DNA from: CAZMFZ01 sp964565665
GTDB taxonomy: Bacteria > Bacteroidota > Bacteroidia > Cytophagales > UBA9547
NCBI GenBank assembly: GCA_964565665.1
Contig: CAZMFZ010000148.1
Coordinates: 1-7,250 of the forward strand
Length of the DNA stretch: 7,250 nucleotides
Direction: 5' to 3'
Shown here: piece after piece, positions 1 through 5,889 of the stretch
How the letters are laid out: each line of letters opens with the position of its first letter
How positions within the stretch are numbered: the stretch's first letter is position 1
Translations under genes and position numbers: made by a program
The notes under the pieces: generated by a model
Seen by the model: the letters and a program-made list of their open reading frames with translations, nothing else
Database searches by the model: none
Told to the model about the DNA's origin: nothing

Positions 1-203
1 TTCGAAATATAAATACTAAAAAGAGCAACAGGCTTATTATTGTGAACCGATGGGGAGATATAATGTACAAAAAAGTTGATTATGAAAACGATTGGGACGG
101 CAAAGACAAGAATGGCAACACCTTGCCCAGAGCCACCTATTTCTTTTTGTTTACCAACGGCCCCGATACTATTCAAGGGTTTGTGGAAGTGCTGAATGAT
201 TAG
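1..203 (+). CDS. T9SS type B (CHU_C / gliding-motility-associated) sorting domain, 3' end of a large secreted protein
   Basis: Partial gene; the start lies left of the window. The reading frame from base 3 to the TAG at 201-203 gives 66 residues. They match the end of the gliding-motility-associated C-terminal domain (CHU_C, T9SS type B sorting signal): a strand 'RLIIVNRWGDIMY', then 'NDWDGKDKNGNTLP', then 'ATYFFLF', and a closing strand 'TIQGFVEVLND'. The family pattern is IxNRWGxxVY ... WDGKxxNGxxLPxGTYFY ... GxxxL. In this family the domain directs export of adhesins or enzymes through the T9SS across the outer membrane, and type B substrates usually depend on a PorP/SprF-like partner. Here the expected Gly of 'GTY' is Ala and the residue before it is Arg, a mild deviation. 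What the rest of the protein does cannot be seen. The probable partner gene, PorP/SprF, survives only as a relic at 1017-1525. Confidence 0.88.
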   Translation, partial: RNINTKKSNRLIIVNRWGDIMYKKVDYENDWDGKDKNGNTLPRATYFFLFTNGPDTIQGFVEVLND

Positions 204-239
204 GATGAATAAAGTACAACAAAAACCTAGAAGTTTGCA

Positions 240-658
240 TCAAACACTTTTATCATTTACCCAAGCCAGAAAATCAAAAGGGTTAAGGATTGGTATGCCT
301 TGGAAAGGATGTAATTCTAAAAGATGGATGTCTCCACTTACAATGCAATTTACTTCTGATGTTAAAGCTAGGTTCAAAAATTTAATGTCTTTTACATCTC
401 TACAAAATATTTCAAAAGTATTTACCTCTAAATTAAGATGGCTATTAGAGATAATTAGACCCACACTTTCCATTCTTGATTCTAATGGAAGATATTTATC
501 AAATTTGTTTCTTGCAGCAACTTTCAGTAATTCTTCTCTGGTTTCCAAGCTAAAATAATACGCCCGTTTTTAATAGCGTGTTCTAATGCTTTGGAAGGTA
601 TTGAGTCGGGCTTAAGAACCGCACTCAACAAAACATTCGTGTCAAATACAAATTTCAC
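240..658 (-). pseudogene. PIN-domain toxin (COG1569/TIGR00305 type), frameshifted
   Basis: Read on the minus strand from a GTG at 658, the frame begins 'VKFVFDTNVLLSAVLKPDS' and runs through 'KALEHAIKNGRIILA', then goes out of frame. The neighbouring frame continues directly with 'SLETREELLKVAARNKFDKYL' homology and ends 'DVKDIKFLNLA...CIVSGDIHLLEL...ILNPFDFL', with a TGA at 240-242. Joined, this is about 139 residues, the normal size for the putative-toxin PIN family of ribonucleases. The acidic metal-ligand positions are present: Asp of FDTN, Glu of the ETREEL helix, Asp of RDVKD and Asp of SGD. The shift falls near 545-556, and one missing base (for instance in 'gcttgg') would repair it. 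A TTG at 548 opens the downstream 102-residue frame, but that product would lack the first catalytic Asp, so I do not treat it as a real start. It follows the upstream antitoxin-like gene by 3 bp. The alternative explanation is a sequencing error. Confidence 0.8.
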
Positions 659-661
659 CCC

Positions 662-910
662 TTATTTCTCTGCGATAAAGCTTTCAAATACTGAAGCGTG
701 TAATCCAGAAATTCTAGTAATTAGACTTGGATTTGTTCCGTTTTCGGCTAATTCAATAGCTAATTCCAGTTGGTCAGTTCCAGTAGGGTATGGAGTTCCA
801 CCCAAAATAGCATTAAGGGCGTTATTAGCCAAAATATTTTGGCAAACAGGTGGAAGTGTATTCCACAGATCAGATTTAGAATCTTCGAGATTAAGTGTAA
901 TTAATTTCAC
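662..910 (-). CDS. Probable antitoxin partner of the PIN toxin (uncharacterised small protein)
   Basis: An 82-residue minus-strand frame from a GTG at 910 to a TAA at 662-664. I do not recognise a named DNA-binding fold by eye. It is assigned as antitoxin from context: it lies directly upstream of, and 3 bp from, the GTG of a COG1569-type PIN toxin, the usual antitoxin-toxin order, and has the usual size. The sequence begins 'MKLITLNLEDSKSDLWNTLP', has a Gly/Pro/Thr-rich centre ('GGTPYPTGTDQ', about residues 37-47) and ends in two likely helices ('LELAIELAENG' and 'ITRISGLHASVFESFIAEK'). It is acidic for its length, as many PIN antitoxins are. With the toxin frame broken, this may be an orphan antitoxin. 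The overlapping + strand frame at 591-920 spans two unrelated minus-strand genes and is a shadow. Confidence 0.6.
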   Translation of the reverse strand: MKLITLNLEDSKSDLWNTLPPVCQNILANNALNAILGGTPYPTGTDQLELAIELAENGTNPSLITRISGLHASVFESFIAEK

Positions 911-1016
911 AACAATATAGCAAAGCTTTACAATGAACTCGTCCCCAAATAATTTTGAAAGGAAATTTAATAAAAATAAATATATAAATGTAAAAAGCCT
1001 ATGAAATCCATACTGA

Positions 1017-1525
1017 TACTCCGATGAAAATGACCAAACCTACGAGAGAGCAAAATTAACCAACACAGTGCCAAAGTTTGGGTTTGGTGTTTAGCTATTT
1101 TCAAAAACTTCTTTGCCTCATTATCAGTCCCAGATATTGCAGTAATCGGCAATATTAATTACCAAAGTATTACGGAGGGTAGTTTTTTTTAAAGAAAGCG
1201 CAATATAACAGCCATGGCGGGCTATGATTTCAAGTTGTCAGACAAATATGTACTCACCCCTAACCTACTTTTTCTTTACCACCCTATAAGTGGGTTTAAG
1301 ACAGAGGCGAATCTTCAAATTAAATTGCTTGATTATTTTTGGATCGGAGGCACCTATTCTACTTCAGGCAATCATAATTTGATGGCAGGTACCCAACTTA
1401 GCTCCCGCATGTGCTTTGGCTATGCTTTTGGATTTGCCAATAGAAGTTATTCATCTGCATTTTCTACACACGAGGTAAATCATCATCTTTATTTAGATCA
1501 GCTTTTTCAACCTAAGCAAAACTAA
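1017..1525 (+). pseudogene. PorP/SprF-family T9SS outer-membrane protein, C-terminal relic
   Basis: Three consecutive pieces on the + strand read like the C-terminal half of a PorP/SprF protein. Bases 1017-1091 give 'YSDENDQTYERAKL' followed by 'VPKFGFGV'. After a frame change, 1097-1189 give 'KNFFASLSVPDIAVIGNIN'. After an in-frame TAA at 1190-1192, bases 1193-1522 give 'RKRNITAMAGYDFKLSDKY', 'PNLLFLY', 'LLDYFWIGGTYS', 'LMAGTQLSSRMCFGYAF' and 'STHEVNHHLYL'. Family hallmarks seen are GFGV, NFxxxLSVPD, AGYDFxLSxxxxLxPNLL, LMAGxQLxxxxxxGYAF and THE. Members are about 300 residues; roughly the first 130 are missing, leftwards towards the toxin-antitoxin pair. An ATG at 1214 opens a 103-residue frame, but homology extends upstream of it through the stop, so it is not a genuine start. 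In this family the protein sits in the outer membrane, and SprF-type members assist export of T9SS type B substrates such as the one ending at 203. Probably non-functional. Confidence 0.82.
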
Positions 1526-1541
1526 AATAAAAGTTTTCAAT

Positions 1542-3164
1542 ATGAGAAATATTTACAAAACCTTAGCTAAAGCTATGAGGCTTAGCTTAAAACTGCTTTT
1601 CTTCTTCATCTTCTTTTTAATGCAATTCAGAGCAACAGCTAACCCAGCAAAAATAAGTGAGAGCGAAAAGCATTGGGAAATGGCGCATTATTTTTATTCT
1701 ATAGGTTCGTATGCAGAAGCTGAAACGGAAACCCGCAAAATATTGGCTCACGTAAAGCATCGCAAAGCCATTGATAGAAATTATATCAATGGCTTGCTTT
1801 TAGAAGCCAAATGTGTTCAGAAACAATTTCGATTTTAGGATGCAAGAAAAATTGTATCTAAAGCAGATGGATACGTAAAAATCTTAACTTGAAGTGCACT
1901 AAAATTGGAGGGAAATTTGCTGCTGTCCGATTATTTTCTAGAAGAAGATAACGTGCTTTCCGCCTCTCAACATTTTGATGCTTATATTCCAGATTCTCTG
2001 ATTGTGAGCCAAATTGAAAATCGAATTCAAGCAGATGCTATTTTAATGAAGGGGAGCATATTGGCACATCAAAGCCATGCAAAGCGTGCCATCCCTTTGC
2101 TTAATCAAGCTGTAGGTTATTTTTCTACGCATATATCAGGACTGCCCGACAATCGGAAATACTTTTTCAAGCCTTCGCTAAATGAGCTTATAATCAAAGA
2201 GAAATATGTGCAAGCAAACTATATGTTAGCCTTTGGCCAATTCAAAGCAGGCAATTTGAAAGAGGCAGAATTGGCCCTTAATTCGCTTATTGCTTGGGCA
2301 AATAATAGCACAAATAAATTTCAAAACATGACGAGCAAGATGTGGCTGCTCTTAGGTGAGGTATACGAACACCTGAACTTGACCGATAAAGCAATAAATG
2401 CTTTCACGAAAGCCTACACAGAAAATCCACATACTGATAGTGAATCTGAAAAACAGCAACTGTTGTTAAACCTGATTATCAAGTGCAATGAGAATGGCAG
2501 AAAATTAGATGCTCGAAATTATATCAGGAGGTTGGAGATGAAAGCCGCCATGCATTTACATGCTAAAAACCCAGCTCAGCTGGCTTATGAACTAAGTTTG
2601 AGCCACTCACAATTTTTGGAGCAGTCTTATTCTACTTCCAATTTACATTTAGGGAAGATAGAAAAGCAGTTTAATTACGTGCCAGAAACGCATCCTTACA
2701 TCAATTTTCTCTATAAGTTGAAATCCGACCTTTATTATTATCAGGGAAATTATAGTGCCTTAATGTCTAGTTTAGAGAAGCAAGCCAAAGCACGAACTAA
2801 AACCTTAAATGACGATTGTCCGGAATACCACCGTTACAAAATGGAAGTTGCACTTGCAGAAATCAGTTTTGGCAAAGATCTTCTAAAAGCGAAACGCATT
2901 TATGCCTTCAGTTATTTTCAATTTTTAGAAAAGGAACTTGCTTTTTCATCTGCGGAAAATATAAAGTATTTGGCCGTGCTTTCAGATTTATATGTCAGAC
3001 TTTCGCAATTCGATTCTGCTACTATTTTTCAGCAAAAAGCATTAGAAGCCAACTTACAACTGAATGGAGAAAACTCCTCAATTATTTGGCTAACAGGCTA
3101 TGATTCAAGTATTTTGACAAAAGATAAATTGTACAAAAATGCGTTAGAACTCTATAAAATCTAG
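1542..3164 (+). pseudogene. Exported TPR-repeat protein interrupted by in-frame stops
   Basis: One reading frame runs from an ATG at 1542 to a TAG at 3162-3164 (541 codons including the stop) with two internal stops, TAG at 1836-1838 (codon 99) and TGA at 1890-1892 (codon 117). No frameshift is needed: 'QKQFRF', stop, 'DARKIVSKADGYVKILT', stop, 'SALKLEGNLLLSDYFLEED' is continuous. The N-terminus is a signal peptide (hydrophobic 'LKLLFFFIFFLMQF', likely cleavage after 'ATA' about residue 33); ATG 1575 is an equally good start. From about codon 45 on I see helix pairs of TPR type, for example 'HYFYSIGSYAEAETETRKIL', 'LAFGQFKAGNLKEAELALNS', 'LLGEVYEHLNLTDKAINAF' and 'LSDLYVRLSQFDSATIFQQK'. The frame then gives 'LYKNALELYKI', stop, 'NELLKYF', stop, so the last stop may also be premature and any output domain is lost. 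It lies 16 bp after the PorP/SprF relic, the usual neighbour arrangement. The pieces 1542-1838 and 1905-3164 (TTG) could be miscalled as two genes. Confidence 0.8.
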
Positions 3165-3298
3165 AACGAATTGCTGAAATATTTTTAGTAACTCCCGACA
3201 TTTTACGATTTTTGTAGTTTCAAAACAAAAAAAATACTCTTGAGACCATTTTTTATGGCTGCCAAATGTTTACCTAACGTAATGGGAACTTCGATTTG

Positions 3299-4663
3299 CT
3301 ACTTTACTAAATAATAAAGCTGATAAAGTCCGAATGATAATATGGCACAGAGAGGCAGCGTAAAGAACCAAGCCAATATGAGTGTAGCCAAGAAATTCCA
3401 TTTTACACTTGTAAACCCTGATTTGGCCGCCATTGACCCAGTGAGGCCTCCCGTAAGTGCGTGCGATGTACTGGCTGGGACACTGAATAGTGAGGCAATG
3501 CCAATGCTTAAAGCTGCTGACATGTCGGAAACAGCTAGTTGACTGTAGTCGGGTGAATTAGCACCTATTTTATTTTTCCAAGTTTTCAATATACGTTTGT
3601 AGCTGTATAATGCACCCATAGTCAGCACTACTGCAATAAGTAAGATCAAGTAGAAAGGGATGAAATTTACATAATTTTTCAGGTTATTCAAGGCCTTCTT
3701 GAGCCGCTTTTTTAAGCGCATTCTATCTTCCCTCTTAAAATCAAACGAGCCTTCTTTCATCATTTTTTTGGTATTTTTTACTAGATTTTGTATTTCACTT
3801 TTCAGAACAAGGGCATCGTAATCACCCAAGGAGCTACTTTTTAAGAGCAATTTTATATTTGTCAGACTTTCATCCATTTTCTCTAAAGTCTCTACTTTGT
3901 ATTTAGCGGTTTCTTCTCTGTCTATTTTACTTATTACTTCCTGTACTATATTGATTTGCAGGGCTATATACTCTTTTTTGATATTGTTATCTACCGCATA
4001 TTGCGCTGGGAAAATAGCGATCAAGGCAAGAATAATAATCCCTAATCCTTTCTGTCCGTTGTTTGATCCATTGGAGAAACTGAGTGCAGCATTGGAAATC
4101 AAGATTAACGACCTTGGAAACAATGGGGGCGGGTTTGTTTTTTTAGGTGTTTTGAAAAAGCCCTTAGATTTGATAATCCGCCTTAGCATTAGCAATAGGG
4201 GAATAGCAAACAAAAAGCTCAAAAGGGGGGCAGCTAAAAGTCCCACCGAAATTTGAATGATAAAAGCCCAATCAATGTTGGCGTAAGTGCCTTTGGCAAA
4301 TGAGTACGATAAACTGGCACCGATCACCGACCCAGTAAGTGCGTGGGTGCTAGACGTGGGGATGCCAAACTGGGTGAGTAGCCAATACAGGAACAGTGAA
4401 CTAATGGCTACGCAAAATACGAAGTAGAAATTATGTGATGATGAGGCACCCAAAAACACTTCGATTGGCACAAGCATAGAAAGACTTACGGCCACGGTGA
4501 TACCTGCGGTAACAATGCCTATAAAATTAAAAAAACCGAAATAAAATGCAGACTGTACTGGAGTTAGTGTATTGGAATACACCAAGTTAACCACCGTATT
4601 GGAGGTTAGAAACTCAAAAATGCAAATTAAAAGGATAAGAACAATAAAATATATGATTTCCAC
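3299..4663 (-). CDS. PiT-family (PitA-like) inorganic phosphate permease with altered signature motifs
   Basis: A 454-residue integral membrane protein aligning along its length with E. coli PitA-type low-affinity phosphate permeases of the inner membrane (ion-coupled phosphate, or metal-phosphate, uptake). Two inverted halves of hydrophobic helices (about 1-225 and 335-454) flank a charged, helical cytoplasmic domain (about 226-330). Recognisable blocks are 'FNFIGI' (45-50), 'GIPTSSTHALTGSVIGA' (100-116), 'FSNGSNNGQKGLGII' (196-210) and 'SVPASTSHALTGGLTGSM' (394-411). The family signature GANDxxN has 'SNTVVN' (21-26) in the first half and 'GSNNGQK' (199-205) in the second, so the Asp is lost from both. 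The start is GTG at 4663; an in-frame TGA lies five codons upstream and the nearby ATG is out of frame. It follows the phytase gene by 30 bp on the same strand, so the two are probably co-transcribed. Family membership is sure; transport activity is less so. Confidence 0.92.
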   Translation of the reverse strand: MEIIYFIVLILLICIFEFLTSNTVVNLVYSNTLTPVQSAFYFGFFNFIGIVTAGITVAVSLSMLVPIEVFLGASSSHNFYFVFCVAISSLFLYWLLTQFGIPTSSTHALTGSVIGASLSYSFAKGTYANIDWAFIIQISVGLLAAPLLSFLFAIPLLLMLRRIIKSKGFFKTPKKTNPPPLFPRSLILISNAALSFSNGSNNGQKGLGIIILALIAIFPAQYAVDNNIKKEYIALQINIVQEVISKIDREETAKYKVETLEKMDESLTNIKLLLKSSSLGDYDALVLKSEIQNLVKNTKKMMKEGSFDFKREDRMRLKKRLKKALNNLKNYVNFIPFYLILLIAVVLTMGALYSYKRILKTWKNKIGANSPDYSQLAVSDMSAALSIGIASLFSVPASTSHALTGGLTGSMAAKSGFTSVKWNFLATLILAWFFTLPLCAILSFGLYQLYYLVK

Positions 4664-4693
4664 TTTGTCTTTTAATCATGTGTAAAAGAATCT

Positions 4694-5773
4694 TTATTTT
4701 TTAGAAAGTGGCTTAACTGTGGCTTTAATTTCGGCTTCTACCTCTGTCCAATCATAGATGTGGTAGGTTTTGTCATCGGACATAGCCACAAATATTCCGT
4801 TTGGATATTTGCGGTTGAAAGCCACATTACTCACTTCGCTCCCATCAGAATGATTGGCTGATACGTTGATAATGCGAATTAAATTATGCTCGTTTGGATT
4901 CGTTGCAGATCCTTCTCGAGGAAATATATGAAATTTATTCACTTCTTGATCTGATACCAATATATAGCCCTCTTTTTCAGATGTTTTATAGATGGAAATG
5001 CCTTCATGGTCTTCCGTGAAGCCTTTGGTGGCAAAAAGTGCCAGTTCCTTATCGCCTTTTTGAGGATCGGCATAATATTTCCTTACACCTACACCTTCAT
5101 CACTATAATATATGTAGCCTAATTCATTATCCACAGCTATGGATTCTATTTCGCGTTCACCACTGTATTGGCCAAATTTGCGAACCACTTTGGCTGTAAT
5201 TTGTCCACTGTCCCCGTTTAACAACTCATATTGCCATAAATACGAACCCGAAGGGCCTTCTTTTCTGCCCACTATGGCATATATTTTCATGGTTTCTTTA
5301 TTGGTATAAAATGCAATTCCCATGCCTTCATTTTGGGCTTCACCCTCAAAAATTGCGATTCCTCCACCATCAACGGGCTTTAAATCGGGCACTGAAAAAA
5401 TGCGCATTTTACCTGCTTTGCGCTCTGTTAGAGCTGCAAGGTCTATTGTAGTATCGCCCAGTTGAAAGCCATAAGCAATATCTACATTGTTAGGGCGGTT
5501 AAGGTTCGTAACTTTGCTTGAAGTGTCCATTTTGCCATCAAGGTTGTATTTGTAAAGGCCACCATTTTCACTTTTATCTACCCCAAAAATATAACTTTGA
5601 TCAAAATCTTCTTTGTTTACCCAAATAGCAGGGTCGTCAGAATCGCGTGGTACTGTGTCAGTAACGGCTGTGGGTTTTAAGGTTGTGTCGCTGTTGATTT
5701 TAGAGTCTTCCTTTTTAGGATTGCAGGCAAATAGAATAATAGTAGCGGCAGAAATTAAAATAGATTTTTTCAT
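4694..5773 (-). CDS. Beta-propeller phytase (3-phytase), lipoprotein
   Basis: 359 residues; ATG at 5773, TAA at 4694-4696. The N-terminus 'MKKSILISAATIILFACNPK' is a lipoprotein signal with lipobox LFAC, so Cys17 would be lipidated. The rest matches Bacillus-type beta-propeller phytase, a calcium-dependent enzyme that removes phosphate from myo-inositol hexakisphosphate. Blocks in order: 'DSDDPAIWVN' (44-53), 'GLYKYNLDGK' (72-81), 'LNRPNNVDIAYGF' (91-103), 'EGMGIAFY' (149-156), 'YAIVGRKEG' (165-173), 'LWQYEL' (179-184), 'EIESIAVDNELGYIYYSDE' (208-226), 'DHEGISIY' (255-262), 'GYILVSDQ' (269-276) and 'HSDGSEVSN' (308-316). Acidic residues at the calcium/active-site blocks (DDPA, E-S-IAVD, HEG, DG-E-) are kept. 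One deviation is Ala100 where the common motif NNVDIRY has Arg. Length and six-bladed propeller layout fit the family. It is the first gene of a likely two-gene unit with the phosphate permease. Confidence 0.93.
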   Translation of the reverse strand: MKKSILISAATIILFACNPKKEDSKINSDTTLKPTAVTDTVPRDSDDPAIWVNKEDFDQSYIFGVDKSENGGLYKYNLDGKMDTSSKVTNLNRPNNVDIAYGFQLGDTTIDLAALTERKAGKMRIFSVPDLKPVDGGGIAIFEGEAQNEGMGIAFYTNKETMKIYAIVGRKEGPSGSYLWQYELLNGDSGQITAKVVRKFGQYSGEREIESIAVDNELGYIYYSDEGVGVRKYYADPQKGDKELALFATKGFTEDHEGISIYKTSEKEGYILVSDQEVNKFHIFPREGSATNPNEHNLIRIINVSANHSDGSEVSNVAFNRKYPNGIFVAMSDDKTYHIYDWTEVEAEIKATVKPLSKK

Positions 5774-5792
5774 AAAGAAAGTGTAATGAATT

Positions 5793-5820
5793 AAAATTTA
5801 AAATGAAGAAAACAAGACAA
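5793..5820 (-). promoter_or_regulatory. Candidate Bacteroidota-type promoter for the phytase-permease unit
   Basis: On the minus strand, between the terminator of the upstream gene and the phytase ATG, there is TTG (5818-5820), a 17-bp gap, then TAAATTTT (5793-5800), 19 bp before the start codon. The second element matches the Bacteroidota -7 consensus TAnnTTTG at 7 of 8 positions. The spacer is slightly shorter than the usual 19-21 bp and the region is very AT-rich, so a chance match is quite possible. The position is right: the terminator at 5841-5877 insulates phytase from the gene upstream, so a promoter must lie in roughly 5774-5840. Confidence 0.27.
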
Positions 5821-5840
5821 TTTGAATGCTTAGAAACAAT

Positions 5841-5877
5841 AAAAAAATACTCTGCCGAGACAAAATCTCGACAGAGT
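5841..5877 (-). terminator. Rho-independent terminator of the type A T9SS-substrate gene
   Basis: A near-perfect inverted repeat: arms 5849-5860 (actctgccgaga on +) and 5866-5877 (tctcgacagagt), 12 bp with a single C/A mismatch, around a 5-base loop. On the minus strand the stem is followed by an A and then seven Ts (complement of 5841-5847), the layout of an intrinsic terminator. It begins 12 bp past the TAG (5890-5892) of the secreted-protein gene and about 70 bp before the phytase start, so it separates the two transcription units. There is no T-run on the + strand side, so it acts on minus-strand transcription only. Confidence 0.88.
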
Positions 5878-5889
5878 AAAATCAAATAA

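Noticed and set aside
196..920. Two + strand open frames (196-558 and 591-920)
   Set aside because: Both are antisense to the PIN toxin and antitoxin-like genes, cross their boundary, and contain no family motif.
911..960. Promoter for the antitoxin-like gene: TTTG (946-949) and AAGCTTTG (921-928) on the minus strand
   Set aside because: The second element resembles TAnnTTTG but lacks its first T, the spacer is only 17 bp, and the element lies 10 bp from the GTG. Too weak to annotate.
967..1152. 61-codon minus-strand open frame with a hydrophobic centre
   Set aside because: It lies antisense to the PorP/SprF relic, whose + strand reading (KNFFASLSVPDIAVIG) has clear family similarity. The minus frame has low-complexity ends and no recognisable motif.
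1017..3188. Alternative genetic code or programmed stop read-through explaining TAA, TAG and TGA in the relics
   Set aside because: All three stop codons would have to be sense, yet the same codons cleanly end the intact neighbours (TAG at 203, 3299 and 5890; TAA at 4694). A frameshift and a missing 5' end in the PorP/SprF relic point to decay.
3189..3298. Possible terminator in the gap between the convergent TPR relic and permease gene
   Set aside because: On the minus strand there is only a 4-bp CCAT/ATGG stem and an 8-base T-run about a dozen bases further on. Stem and T-run are not adjacent and the stem is too short. Nothing else is evident in this gap.
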